Notes: generated by a model not told the origin, from the letters alone. DNA of 39,303 nucleotides from an uncultured Chloroflexota bacterium (GCA_937120965.1 CAKZKA010000123.1:1-39303), one strand, 5' to 3'. Positions 23,735 to 32,533 are shown, numbered from the stretch's first letter. Translations and numbers: made by a program.

Positions 23735-25408
23735 GTGACCGACACGAAAGTTATCTACTCGATGATCCGCGTGGGCAAGGTCGTTCCGCCCAACCGCGAG
23801 GTGCTTAAAGACATCAGCCTCTCCTACTTCTACGGGGCGAAGATCGGCGTGATCGGGGCCAATGGCTCGGGCAAGAGCACGTTGCTCCGCATTATGGCCG
23901 GGGTGGATACTGATTTCAACGGCCAGACGGTGCTGGCGCCGGGCTATACCGTCGGCTTTCTGGAGCAGGAGCCGCAGCTCGATCCAACGAAAACCGTGCG
24001 CCAGGTGGTCGAAGAGGGGGTGGCCGAGATCGCCGCGCTCCTCCGGCGCTACGACGAGATCTCCGAACGCTTCGCCGACCCCGAGGCCGACTACGAGGCC
24101 CTCGTCGCCGAGCAGGGCGAGCTGCAGGAGAAGATTGACCACCTCGACGCCTGGGACCTCGATAGCAAGCTCGACCTGGCCATGGACGCCCTGCGCTGCC
24201 CCCCCGGCGATACGCCGGTGAGCGTGCTCTCCGGTGGCGAGCGCCGACGTGTGGCCCTCTGCCGCCTCCTGCTCCAGTCGCCCGACATCCTCCTGCTCGA
24301 TGAACCGACCAACCATCTCGACGCTGAATCGGTGGCCTGGCTCGAACGTCACCTCCAGGAGTACAGGGGCACAGTCATCGCCGTGACCCACGACCGCCAC
24401 TTTCTCAACAATGTGGCCGGCTGGATCCTGGAGCTTGAGCGCGGCCACGGCATCCCCTGGCGCGGCAATTACGCCAGTTGGCTCGAGCAGAAGCGCCAGA
24501 AGCTCGCCGCCGACGAGAAAGCCGAGAGCCAGCGCCAGAAAGCCCTGCAGCGCGAACTCGACTGGATCAACATGGCCCCCAGAGGACGCCACGCCAAAGC
24601 GAAGGCCCGCATCAGCGCCTATGAGCAACTGCTCAACGTGAGCCAGGAGCAGAAGGACCGCGAACTGGAGATCTTCATTCCCCCCGGTCCACGCCTGGGT
24701 GATGTGGTCATCAAGGCCGAGGGGGTTACCAAGGCCTATGGCGACAGGTTGCTCTACGAGAACCTGAGTTTCGATCTGCCCCCCGGCGGCATCGTCGGGG
24801 TGATCGGGCCGAATGGCGCCGGTAAAACGACCCTGTTCCGCATGATCGTCGGCCAGGAAACGCCCGACAGTGGCACCCTGACCATCGGCTCGACGGTGCG
24901 TCTGGGCTACGTGGACCAGAGCCGCGATACCCTCGACCCGAACAAGACGGTCTGGGAAGAGATTTCTGGCGGCAATGATGTGATCGTGCTTGGCAACCGC
25001 CAGATAAACTCGCGAGCCTACTGCGCCCGCTTCAACTTCACCGGCGCCGACCAGCAGAAGCGTGTCGGCACGCTCTCGGGCGGTGAGCGCAACCGTGTCC
25101 ATCTGGCGAAGGTGCTCAAATCAGGCGCCAATGTGCTGTTGCTCGACGAGCCTACCAACGACCTCGACGTCCACACCCTGCGCGCCCTCGAAGAGGCCCT
25201 GGAGAACTTCGCCGGCTGCGCGGTGATTATCTCCCACGACCGCTGGTTCCTCGACCGCGTGGCGACCCACATTCTGGCTTTCGAGAACGACAGCCAGGCT
25301 TTCTGGTTCCCCGGCAGTTACTCCGAGTACGAGGCCGACTACCACCGGCGCAAGGGCTCCGCCGCGGACCAGCCGCACCGCACTGTGTACAAAAAGCTGG
25401 TGCGCTAG
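23735..25408 (+). CDS. ettA: Energy-dependent translational throttle protein EttA (ABC-F ATPase)
   Basis: 557 residues, the usual EttA length. The GTG start has AAGGAG at 9 nt. Two ABC domains: Walker A GANGSGKST (about 45-53) and GPNGAGKTT (about 361-369); signatures LSGGERRRVALC and LSGGERNRVHLAK; Walker B LLLDEPTNHLD and LLLDEPTNDLD; switch His in THDRHF and SHDRWF. Between them is the EttA-type linker (KRQKLAADEKAESQRQKALQRELDWI) with the basic RGRHAKAKARI stretch. EttA binds the ribosomal E site and gates the first peptide bond according to the ATP/ADP ratio. It stands alone with its own promoter. Confidence 0.95.
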   Translation: MTDTKVIYSMIRVGKVVPPNREVLKDISLSYFYGAKIGVIGANGSGKSTLLRIMAGVDTDFNGQTVLAPGYTVGFLEQEPQLDPTKTVRQVVEEGVAEIAALLRRYDEISERFADPEADYEALVAEQGELQEKIDHLDAWDLDSKLDLAMDALRCPPGDTPVSVLSGGERRRVALCRLLLQSPDILLLDEPTNHLDAESVAWLERHLQEYRGTVIAVTHDRHFLNNVAGWILELERGHGIPWRGNYASWLEQKRQKLAADEKAESQRQKALQRELDWINMAPRGRHAKAKARISAYEQLLNVSQEQKDRELEIFIPPGPRLGDVVIKAEGVTKAYGDRLLYENLSFDLPPGGIVGVIGPNGAGKTTLFRMIVGQETPDSGTLTIGSTVRLGYVDQSRDTLDPNKTVWEEISGGNDVIVLGNRQINSRAYCARFNFTGADQQKRVGTLSGGERNRVHLAKVLKSGANVLLLDEPTNDLDVHTLRALEEALENFAGCAVIISHDRWFLDRVATHILAFENDSQAFWFPGSYSEYEADYHRRKGSAADQPHRTVYKKLVR

Positions 25409-25547
25409 CTGCCGTGATGCAGCAGCTCTGTCGCCTGCCCGGATGGGGATTGCTCGCGCCGCTGGCTGGACTGCTGGCCACGCTCGGGGCGACATCATTG
25501 CGCTGAGCACACTCTTCAGCGCCGTCGTGCCATGGGAGTATGTGCTT

Positions 25548-25700
25548 CAAAGGGTATCACGAGACCATTGCATTCACGGCACGCGAGGATCATGACGCCC
25601 GTGCGCGCGCGGCTACTGGGTTGGCGCGCATCCCTGGAAGAGTCAGGCACACCGTTCGCATTCGTTTATTCGTTTCCCATTCGGTGGCCCAATTCGCTTC
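25548..25700 (+). repeat. Dispersed ~150-bp element, copy 2
   Basis: Aligns with the reverse complement of 111-262. The conserved core is about 25621-25692; the weaker half is toward 25548. Here its end is extended by a direct duplication of TTCCCATTCGGTGGCCCA (about 25674 and 25698). It fills most of the 357-bp gap. 25409-25547 has only a 29-codon hydrophobic frame (25417-25506) without a ribosome site. Confidence 0.7.
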
Positions 25701-25765
25701 CCATTCGGTGGCCCATTCAGGCGTTGTTTCGCATCAGGAAACCCATCCCAGAGCAGGTGAAACCC

Positions 25766-27679
25766 TCAGGGTACAAGCTCAGCGCCCAGCCGGCTCAACT
25801 GCACGCGGCGCGCGGGCGGCTGGTCGGGGTGCTCCTCGAAGCGGCTGCGCTCGAAGTACTGCACGGTTAATGCGCGCCCTCCCTCGACCGGTTCCGTCAG
25901 CGGCTCGCTGATCGGGTAGCCGAAGCTCGCCAGGCCGCCGTTGCGCTCCCAGAAGGCCCGGAAGGGCGGGCAGAGGCTGTGCTGTGTCTCGGGGAAGTAG
26001 CGGCAGCCCGGCGCGGCGCCGCTTACCGTGGGTAGCGTTCGCCAGTCGATACCCCGGCGCGCCAGGTACTCGACCCCGAGCAGCCCGCTGAGCACATCAT
26101 TGGGCGGCGGGTTCTCGGGGTGGTACTCGAGGCGGTTGCGCTCGAACCACTGCACGCGCCGGTCGCGCCCGTCGGCGCCCCGCTCCACCCGCTCCGGAGT
26201 CAGCGGCAGGCCAAACACTGTCAGACCGCCTCCCCGTTCCCAGGCTACTAGAAACGCGCCACTCACGGTCAGCCCCGTCTCGGCGAAGCTGCGCGCCCGT
26301 CCCGGCACCACCTGACGCAGATACACCGGGCGCTCCCCCACGCTGATATTCGCCGCCCCGCCCGTGAGGGCTTGCTCGGCCCCGTCACGCTGGATCAGCG
26401 TCGCGCTACGCCCCGGCGCCAGGGGTAGCTCGACACTGCGCCGCTCGCCCAGGCTCCAGAGCACATCCACGGTGCCGCCATCGGGCTGAACGAAGCGGTG
26501 GTGAGCCAGCCGGCCCGGGCGGTGAGCCGGCCCGGTGCCCTGATAACGCGCAAACTGCAACTGGGCAACCAGCGTGCCGAAGGCCACGTATGCCGGCCTG
26601 GGGTTGAGCGCGTCGTCAACAATTGCTGCGGGGCCCCAGGGCTGCTGCGCGCCACCGAATTTGTCCTCGAGCTGAAAATAACTTACGTGCGGAATGCCCG
26701 CTGCTGCCGCCAGCACGAAGGTCCGCACCAGGTAGTCCGCCTGCTGGTCGAGGCTCTTGGCGAACTGAGGCGCGCAGGCTCCGCCACAGGCGCTCCAGCC
26801 CACCTCGGTCACCCATACCGGCCTGGCGCCGCGGGCCGCCCAACGCTGCGCCAGCTCCAGTCGGCCCGGGATGGTCACATCGAAACCCTCGCGGGGGTTG
26901 ATCAACGCCGGTTCATCGGGGGCATGGTCAATCAGCCAGGGGTGGATGGAAAGCACATCGAAACTCTCCCAACCTGCCAGCTCAACCACCCGGTCCATAA
27001 AGGCATTCTGCCCGACTGCATCGAAGACGTAGACACCCCCGTTCAGTACGAGCGCAGTCGGGTCAGCCTGCTTGACCGCGGCGTAGGCCTTGCGCAGCAT
27101 CACGGCATAAGCCGCCGGGTCGGCCCGGGGCAGCCAGGTGCCGTCCATATCCGGCTCGTTCCAGATCTCCCAGGCAGCCACGCGCGGTGAACCAGGCGCA
27201 TCGTCGTAGCCATCGCCGTCGTAGCGCTCCACCACCTGGCCAGCCCAGCGGGCATAGGCGTCCATATCGGTTGGCGCGCACCAGTACTCGGGCTGACGGG
27301 TTGCTCGGGCGTGAGCCACGCAGCGCGGGTCACGGTACTGCTCGGGCGTGGTCAGCAGCATGCCGATGATGCCGATGCCCGCGTTGGCGAGCATGCCGAT
27401 GCGCCGGTCGTAGAAGAGGTTGGCGGTCTCCCGGCCCCAGCAGGCCCAGCAGATCTCCTCGCGTGTCCAACTGGCGCCGATACGAGTAGCCATCGCCACC
27501 AGCGCAGCCGCCTCGGCGTCGCTACGCTCGCGGCCGGTGATGTACATATTCAGGCCAAAGAGCGTCGGCGGCCCCGCGGGCTGCCGCGCGGCGGCGCGCG
27601 CCGGGGGCGCGCCGGCAGGCAGGACGGCGATCAGCGCCAGCATCAACACCAGTATCCCAACGGTTATACGTCGAAGCAT
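25766..27679 (-). CDS. Secreted clan-A glycosidase-like protein with LGFP-like repeats
   Basis: 637 residues from ATG 27679, which begins a signal peptide (MLRRITVGILVLMLALIAVLP, cleavage near ARAAA). A TIM-barrel domain (about 40-350) carries the two glutamates expected of GH-A enzymes: WEIWNEPD with Glu175 as acid/base and VWVTEVGW with Glu292 as nucleophile; it most resembles GH39/GH5-like proteins. A beta-rich middle part follows. The C-terminal ~180 residues hold two repeats of the kind GG-x-FG-x-P...VQ-W/Y-FER-x-R-x-E-x-HP, an LGFP-like cell-wall-associated motif. It probably acts on an extracellular polysaccharide. A MITE begins 5 nt upstream of the start codon. Confidence 0.85.
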   Translation of the reverse strand: MLRRITVGILVLMLALIAVLPAGAPPARAAARQPAGPPTLFGLNMYITGRERSDAEAAALVAMATRIGASWTREEICWACWGRETANLFYDRRIGMLANAGIGIIGMLLTTPEQYRDPRCVAHARATRQPEYWCAPTDMDAYARWAGQVVERYDGDGYDDAPGSPRVAAWEIWNEPDMDGTWLPRADPAAYAVMLRKAYAAVKQADPTALVLNGGVYVFDAVGQNAFMDRVVELAGWESFDVLSIHPWLIDHAPDEPALINPREGFDVTIPGRLELAQRWAARGARPVWVTEVGWSACGGACAPQFAKSLDQQADYLVRTFVLAAAAGIPHVSYFQLEDKFGGAQQPWGPAAIVDDALNPRPAYVAFGTLVAQLQFARYQGTGPAHRPGRLAHHRFVQPDGGTVDVLWSLGERRSVELPLAPGRSATLIQRDGAEQALTGGAANISVGERPVYLRQVVPGRARSFAETGLTVSGAFLVAWERGGGLTVFGLPLTPERVERGADGRDRRVQWFERNRLEYHPENPPPNDVLSGLLGVEYLARRGIDWRTLPTVSGAAPGCRYFPETQHSLCPPFRAFWERNGGLASFGYPISEPLTEPVEGGRALTVQYFERSRFEEHPDQPPARRVQLSRLGAELVP

Positions 27680-27683
27680 CTCA

Positions 27684-27785
27684 TACCAATTTCTGTTGAA
27701 CATTCCGCCTAACCCTAGCTGCGATAGCGCACGGTAATGACCGGAATCGTAATCCACAATCCAAAATCGGCAATCTAAAATGGTA
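27684..27785 (+). mobile_element. MITE copy 4 (102 bp, TCA target duplication)
   Basis: Starts TACCAATTTCTG, ends CTAAAATGGTA; exact TCA on both sides (27681-27683 and 27786-27788). The centre is diverged from copies 1-3, but the heptad-repeat end (CAATCCA-AAATCGG-CAATCTA) is clear. It separates the glycosidase start from upstream DNA. Confidence 0.88.
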
Positions 27786-27806
27786 TCATTCCACCTCTCG
27801 GCGCAC

Positions 27807-27840
27807 GGCGCCCCCGCTGCCTTCCCCGGGGGCGCCTTTC
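27807..27840 (+). terminator. Strong GC hairpin followed by TTTC
   Basis: GGCGCCCCCG, a 10-nt loop, CGGGGGCGCC, then TTTC. No plus-strand gene ends just before it, so it may be a remnant or attenuator-like element. Confidence 0.45.
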
Positions 27841-27888
27841 ACGGGTAGATGTTTTGGGCCACCGCCACTCCACTTCTGAGAGCTCGAA

Positions 27889-27955
27889 CCCTGCCGGTAG
27901 GGAGGGCTTGCCACCCCACCGGCAGGGAGTTGGGGCAACCCGGTTTCCCCGCCTA
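27889..27955 (+). repeat. Hairpin and module C variant
   Basis: CCCTGCCGGT and ACCGGCAGGG form 10-nt perfect arms around a 19-nt loop (27889-27927), followed by a C-type GGGGCAACCCGGTTTCCCC. Confidence 0.65.
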
Positions 27956-28002
27956 CCCCATCTCCCTTGACCGCATGCGCATCTGGGAGTACTCTATACC
28001 AC

Positions 28003-28941
28003 ATGACGAACACTAGCAAACGCATCATTCTCACCGGCGCGACCGGGTTGATCGGCACGAAGCTATTCGCCGCTCTGCGCGAGCGCGGGTATGAACTGGT
28101 CATTTTCTCGCGCAACCCCGTAAAGGCTCGCGCCACCCTGCCCGGCGCCGCCGAGTATATCGCATGGTCGCCTACCGAGGGCGGCCCCTGGGCCACGGCG
28201 ATTGATGGAGCCCACGCAGTTATTCACCTCGCTGGCGCGCCGATTGCCCAGGGGTTGCTGGGGGTGCGCTGGACGCCAGAGTATAAGCAGGAGATTCTCA
28301 ACAGTCGCGTTATCGGCACGCGAGGGATCGTCAATGCGATTGCCGCTGCCGAACGGCGCCCCGCTGTGCTGGTCAATGCCTCGGCGATTGGCTATTACGG
28401 CTACCGCGACGATACACCCCTCGACGAAAGCTCGCCCCCCGGGCGCGACTTCGTTGCCGAGGTCTGCATCGCCTGGGAACGGGAAGCCTCTCGCGCCGAG
28501 GAGTACGGCGTGCGCACTGCCCTCATTCGCACCGGCATCGTGCTTGACCCGGAGCGGGGCGCCCTGGCCCAGTTGCTGCTGCCCTTCCGGCTCCGCACCG
28601 GTGGCCCGATTATGCCTGGCACGCAGTACTACTCCTGGATCCATCCCGACGATGAGATCGGCATCCTCCTCCTGGCTCTCGAAGATGAGCGGGTGCGCGG
28701 GCCAATCAACGCTACTGCGCCCAATCCCCAGACCAACCGCACCTTTTGCGAGACCCTCGGTGAGGTGCTGGGCTCGCCCTCGTGGCTGCCAGTGCCCGAG
28801 TTCACTCTGCGCATCGCCCTTGGCGAAATGGCCGACCTGGTGACCAGAGGCCAGCGCGTGCTTCCCAAGCGCGCCCTGGAGCTGGGCTACTCCTTCCGCT
28901 ACCCAACATTGAAGCCGGCGCTACAGGATCTTTTAAAGTGA
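28003..28941 (+). CDS. TIGR01777-family epimerase (NAD-dependent epimerase-like)
   Basis: 312 residues. ATG 28003 gives the standard N-terminus SKRIILTGATGLIGTKLFAAL; a TTG start 12 codons earlier is possible but adds no conserved residues. Atypical short-chain dehydrogenase: the nucleotide-binding TGATGLIG is followed by VIHLAGAPIAQG, RWTPEYKQEILNSRVIGT and the region around SAIGYYG. The C-terminal DUF1731-type tail is present (LPVPEFTLRIALGEMADLVTRGQRVLPKRALELGYSFRYP). Relatives include E. coli YfcH and the plant protein AtSulA. The substrate is unknown. A GGGAG lies 14 nt upstream of the start, so initiation is not certain. Confidence 0.9.
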   Translation: MTNTSKRIILTGATGLIGTKLFAALRERGYELVIFSRNPVKARATLPGAAEYIAWSPTEGGPWATAIDGAHAVIHLAGAPIAQGLLGVRWTPEYKQEILNSRVIGTRGIVNAIAAAERRPAVLVNASAIGYYGYRDDTPLDESSPPGRDFVAEVCIAWEREASRAEEYGVRTALIRTGIVLDPERGALAQLLLPFRLRTGGPIMPGTQYYSWIHPDDEIGILLLALEDERVRGPINATAPNPQTNRTFCETLGEVLGSPSWLPVPEFTLRIALGEMADLVTRGQRVLPKRALELGYSFRYPTLKPALQDLLK

Positions 28942-28950
28942 AAATGGCTC

Positions 28951-29018
28951 GTCGCGGCGGGTCTGGGGGGCTACGCCCTCCCGGGAATACCTCGCTCCTT
29001 CCGGCATCCCGCCGCGAC
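28951..29018. repeat. 11-bp inverted repeat enclosing a worn module A
   Basis: GTCGCGGCGGG (28951-28961) and CCCGCCGCGAC (29008-29018) are exact complements 46 bp apart. The loop holds CTACGCCCTCCCGGGAA, a remnant of module A. The rest of the gap to 29321 contains C/T-rich stretches similar to those at 30.7 kb but no gene. Confidence 0.65.
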
Positions 29019-29321
29019 CGCCCTCTCATCCACTTCTTACATCTACTTAACTCCCTTCTCAGTCGTGTAGCGTATACTGAATAAAGCATGGTTTCAGCAG
29101 CGCCCTGCTGTACGATGCCGTCGCGTGCCGAATCGCCCCCTCCCTCACCCCTCTCAGGTGCAGGGTTTTTGGGAGCGCAACCCCCGAGGGCAGCGCATAC
29201 CCCACTCCCCTACACTGCCAGGACTCAGGGGTGAACAGAACATATGGGCGCAGACAGGCGTTATGGCGTTGGGATGCGCTGGATGCCCTCCCACGAATGT
29301 GTGTAACGCGGCAATCTACAA

Positions 29322-29330
29322 TGCTATACT
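29322..29330 (+). promoter_or_regulatory. Possible extended -10 promoter upstream of the HtrA gene
   Basis: TGCTATACT (TG-N-TATACT). If used, the transcript would start at about 29337 and MITE copy 5 would form its leader. Confidence 0.35.
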
Positions 29331-29340
29331 TCAGGTGTAA

Positions 29341-29442
29341 GACCAATTTCACTTGAACACTCCGCAAGCAGCGTTGCGTCAAAGCGCACCTGGACGCCTT
29401 GCGCGACAATCTGCAATCCAAAATCTACAATCTGAAATGGTA
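29341..29442 (+). mobile_element. MITE copy 5 (102 bp, TAA target duplication)
   Basis: Starts GACCAATTTC (first base changed from T), ends CTGAAATGGTA; exact TAA on both sides (29338-29340 and 29443-29445). Heptad end: CAATCCA-AAATCTA-CAATCTG. It stops 8 bp before the protease start codon. Confidence 0.85.
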
Positions 29443-29450
29443 TAAGACCC

Positions 29451-30629
29451 ATGGAACGCAAACACAATCCCCTCTTGCTGCTTGCCGTCCTGCTGCTCGG
29501 GATCGTGATCGGCGTCGGTGGCGGCGCCGTTGCCGGAGGGGTGGTGGCGCTGGTGGTCACCGGGCGCGCCGCCTCCGCCGCGCCGGCTGATGTTGCCCGC
29601 TCAGCAAGTATGCCAGAACCGGTGCAGGCTGCCTCGCGCCTGGCGCCGTCTATCCAGAGCGCCGTCGGAGAATCGGCCCATTCCGACAGTGTGGTCGCCG
29701 CCGTACAGAAAGTGGCCCCTGCCGTCGTCACGGTGATCGTAACCACCCGGCAGGGTCGCGGCAGCGGCAGCGGGGTAGTTATCACCGCGCAGGGGCACAT
29801 CGTCACCAACAACCACGTGGTTGAGAATGCCACTGGATTGCGCGTGCTCTTCGCCGATGGCACCTTGCAGGAAGCCCGGCTCATCGGTACCGACCCGCTC
29901 AACGACATCGCCGTGATCCGGGTGCAGGGCGCCGTTCCCGGCGTGGCGAGCATCGGTGACTCGGCCCGATTGCAGCCCGGCGAGACCGTGATGGCCATCG
30001 GCAGCCCGTTGGGCAATTTTCGCAACACCGTCACAGCCGGCGTGGTCAGCGCGCTGAATCGTTCCATCCCCGGCACCGGTCTGGAAGGGCTGATCCAGAC
30101 CGACGCCGCGATTAATTCGGGCAACAGCGGCGGCCCGCTGATCAACCTTGCCGGCGAGGTCGTAGGAATTAACACGCTGGTGGTGCGCGGCGACAACAGC
30201 GGCTTCGGCTTTGGCGCCGCCCCGGTCGAAGGGTTGGGCTTCGCAGTGCCCAGCGCGATCTTCCGCAACGTGGCCGACCAGTTGATCGCCACCGGGCGCG
30301 TGCGCTTCCCCTTCCTGGGGATCACCTACCTGACCATTGACGGCCAGGTCGCCGCCGAGTTTGGTCTGCCGGTGCAGAATGGGGCCTACATCCGCAGCGG
30401 CCGGGCCGGCGAGCCTGCCGTACAACCCGGCAGCGCCGCTGCCCGGGCTGGTTTACGCGAGGGCGATATTATCGTTGCCGTGAATGATGTTCGCCTGGAT
30501 TACAACACATCGCTGCGCCAACTGCTGCTGCGCTACAAGCCGGGCGATACGATCACTCTCACAGTGCTCCGCGATGGCCGCGAGCGCAATATCCAGGTGA
30601 CCCTGGGCGAACGACCGGCCAACCTCTAG
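29451..30629 (+). CDS. HtrA/DegP-type trypsin-like serine protease with PDZ domain
   Basis: 392 residues. An N-terminal signal anchor (LLLLAVLLLGIVIGVGGGAVAGGVV) leads to a linker and a trypsin-like domain with His122 (TNNHVVENA), Asp152 (DPLNDIAVI) and Ser226 (NSGNSGGPLIN). One C-terminal PDZ domain follows (RAGLREGDIIVAVNDVRLDY). This is the DegS/HtrA plan: membrane-tethered envelope quality-control protease. There is no ribosome binding site; the ATG is 5 nt after the MITE target duplication, and GGTATAAG before it looks like a -10, so a leaderless or MITE-led message is possible. Confidence 0.93.
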   Translation: MERKHNPLLLLAVLLLGIVIGVGGGAVAGGVVALVVTGRAASAAPADVARSASMPEPVQAASRLAPSIQSAVGESAHSDSVVAAVQKVAPAVVTVIVTTRQGRGSGSGVVITAQGHIVTNNHVVENATGLRVLFADGTLQEARLIGTDPLNDIAVIRVQGAVPGVASIGDSARLQPGETVMAIGSPLGNFRNTVTAGVVSALNRSIPGTGLEGLIQTDAAINSGNSGGPLINLAGEVVGINTLVVRGDNSGFGFGAAPVEGLGFAVPSAIFRNVADQLIATGRVRFPFLGITYLTIDGQVAAEFGLPVQNGAYIRSGRAGEPAVQPGSAAARAGLREGDIIVAVNDVRLDYNTSLRQLLLRYKPGDTITLTVLRDGRERNIQVTLGERPANL

Positions 30630-30680
30630 CCCTGACGGGGTTCAGAGAAGGTGCTGTGGATCGCGCCGCCCCCCTTCCAA

Positions 30681-30850
30681 CCTCCTTTCAGGTGGAGGGT
30701 TTCTGGCGGATGGCGCCCTGATGCGCTGCTGGTCCTCACCCCCCTGCCCACCCTCCTTTCAGGTGTAGCGTTTTTGGCGGGTGGCCTTCTGATGCGCTGC
30801 TAGTCCTCACCCCCCTGCCCCCCTCTCCCGCTCAGGGAGAGGGGGGCATG
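30681..30850 (+). repeat. 71-bp direct repeat, C/T-rich
   Basis: CCTCCTTTCAGGTG starts at 30681 and again at 30752; each is followed by a TTTTGGCGG-type stretch, CTGATGCGCTGCT and CCTCACCCCCCTGCCC. A third, worn start lies near 30822 and leads into CTCCCGCTCAGGGAGAGG. It is non-coding, and a similar fragment occurs near 29150. Confidence 0.7.
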
Positions 30851-30949
30851 TTGTTGGCATTGCGGTATACCAGCGTGGGACGGCGTAGCCTTTCCACACC
30901 CCACCGCTGGCGGCAGACGTTGTACCAGCTCCGCTGGGCGTCTGTCGCG

Positions 30950-30980
30950 TTGTAACATTAAAAAGAAATTATGCTATAAT
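30950..30980 (+). promoter_or_regulatory. Extended -10 promoter for the golvesin-domain gene
   Basis: TGCTATAAT at 30972-30980, with TTGTAA at 30950-30955 (19-nt spacing) as a weak -35. The start codon is about 58 nt downstream. Confidence 0.65.
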
Positions 30981-31038
30981 CCCCTCCGTCCACCAGGGTG
31001 TGGCGATACTACCAGGAACGTAGACAACGGAGGACCGA

Positions 31039-32484
31039 TTGAGTAGTCAGCGATCCCCCACGCTGTGGTCGCGGCCCTTCCGGGCACTCTTGATCCTCAT
31101 CATCGCTCTCATTCCTGCCCTCCCCGTCCTGGCCGACGGCCCCGTGTATGCCGGAGGTCTGGAGTTGCTAGATGGCGCGTGGAGTCGCCCCGATCGCACT
31201 CTCACGCTCGCGGCCGGCGCCGGTCCGCCTCCGCCCATTGTTGCGGGCTATCAGCGCTATGGCAGCGCCCTCTCCGCCCCCGTTCTGCTCAACCAGCCTG
31301 TTACGCGCCTGAAACTCAGCTACGTCGCCACCGTGCCGCCCGGCGCCGAGGCGCGCGTTGATGTGCGCGGTAGCCCCGATGGCCAGCGCTGGCTGCCCTG
31401 GGTCACCTCGCTGCCCGATGGCGCCGTGGTTGGCTTCGATCAGCCCGTGCGATATGCCCAGTACCGCGTGCTCCTGCTCGGTAGCGCCGACCTTGCCCCC
31501 GTCGTGCGCGACGTGCTCCTCGCTGGCATCGATCAGCAGCCCTCCGTCTCCGCAGCGGCCAGTCCCGCACCGTTCAGTATCGCCCCAACCTTCCGCATCC
31601 GCGCGACCCGGCTGGGCATGGTCGGCGGTCGAACCGCCAATGGCTACGTCATTCCACCCCGGGCGCGCTTCGTCGCTCTGCCCTCCTGGACGGTGCTCTC
31701 CACCCGTGGCCGCGATGAGTACCAGGTGCGTATCAGCTACCAGGGGCGCACTGCCGTGGCCCCGGTCTACGATGTTGGCCCCTACAGCGAACGCGACGAC
31801 TACTGGAACCAGCCGCGCCGCGGCTTCCCCCAGCTCGAGCGCGGCTGGCCCCTCGATCACGCCGCATACTACGAAGGCTTCAACGGCGGGCGCGCCGATA
31901 AGGGCTTCGTGCGCTTTCCCACAGCTATGGATGTGGGCGACGGCATCTGGTGGGATGACCTGGGGATCGTGGGCGACCAGGCCGAGGTGGAGGTTACCTA
32001 CCTCTGGCTGGGACAGGACCCCCTCGCCGGGCCGCCCCAGCGCGACCCCGCCGCGCCCGAGCACGTGGTTGACGAACTCGGCGGGGATTTCTGGCACAAC
32101 GAGGCCGTCCTCAATGCCAGTCCCGTCGGTTGCGGTATGGGTCGCCACGCCTACCAGGCTACCACCGTGAACGACCCGGCCCGTGGTGGCCCGGTCGTGC
32201 GCTGGCAGCCGAATCTGCCCGTCGAGGCCGAGTATGACCTGTTTGTGCACGTTCCGGTCTGCCCGAGCAAGCGTGAGCGCACCACCCAGGCGCGCTACGT
32301 TGTCCAGCATCGCGACGGGGCGCTGGAGGTGACCGTCAACCAGCGCGCCCAGACCGGATGGGTGCATCTGGGGCGTTTCCCCTTCAAAGCCGGTGTTGAG
32401 GGCTATGTGCAGAGCGGCGCCCTCGCCGGTGAAGCCGGCGCCACCATCTGGTTCGACCAGGCGCGCTGGGTCCGCGTGCCATAG
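31039..32484 (+). CDS. Secreted multidomain protein with golvesin C-terminal-like domain
   Basis: 481 residues with a TTG start supported by GGAGGA at about 4 nt. A signal peptide (about 14-34, LLILIIALIPALPVLA) is followed by a beta-sandwich-like part (about 40-165) resembling discoidin-type domains. A central domain (about 185-320) carries VAPVYDVGPYSERDDYWNQPRR and may be a double-psi barrel/RlpA-like fold. The C-terminal ~130 residues look like the golvesin/Xly CBD-like domain: EYDLFVHVPVC, YVVQHRDGALEVTVNQRAQ and GWVHLGRFPF. Such domains bind surfaces or polymers. No clear enzyme active site is visible. Confidence 0.75.
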   Translation: MSSQRSPTLWSRPFRALLILIIALIPALPVLADGPVYAGGLELLDGAWSRPDRTLTLAAGAGPPPPIVAGYQRYGSALSAPVLLNQPVTRLKLSYVATVPPGAEARVDVRGSPDGQRWLPWVTSLPDGAVVGFDQPVRYAQYRVLLLGSADLAPVVRDVLLAGIDQQPSVSAAASPAPFSIAPTFRIRATRLGMVGGRTANGYVIPPRARFVALPSWTVLSTRGRDEYQVRISYQGRTAVAPVYDVGPYSERDDYWNQPRRGFPQLERGWPLDHAAYYEGFNGGRADKGFVRFPTAMDVGDGIWWDDLGIVGDQAEVEVTYLWLGQDPLAGPPQRDPAAPEHVVDELGGDFWHNEAVLNASPVGCGMGRHAYQATTVNDPARGGPVVRWQPNLPVEAEYDLFVHVPVCPSKRERTTQARYVVQHRDGALEVTVNQRAQTGWVHLGRFPFKAGVEGYVQSGALAGEAGATIWFDQARWVRVP

Positions 32485-32533
32485 GCGAGCCGGGGGCTAC
32501 CGCAGGTAGAACAGGCGCCGCTCCCAAGCAACA

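Noticed and set aside
25417-25506. A 29-codon hydrophobic frame after ettA
   Set aside because: There is no ribosome binding site, and it is a short single frame in GC-rich DNA; a small membrane peptide cannot be excluded.
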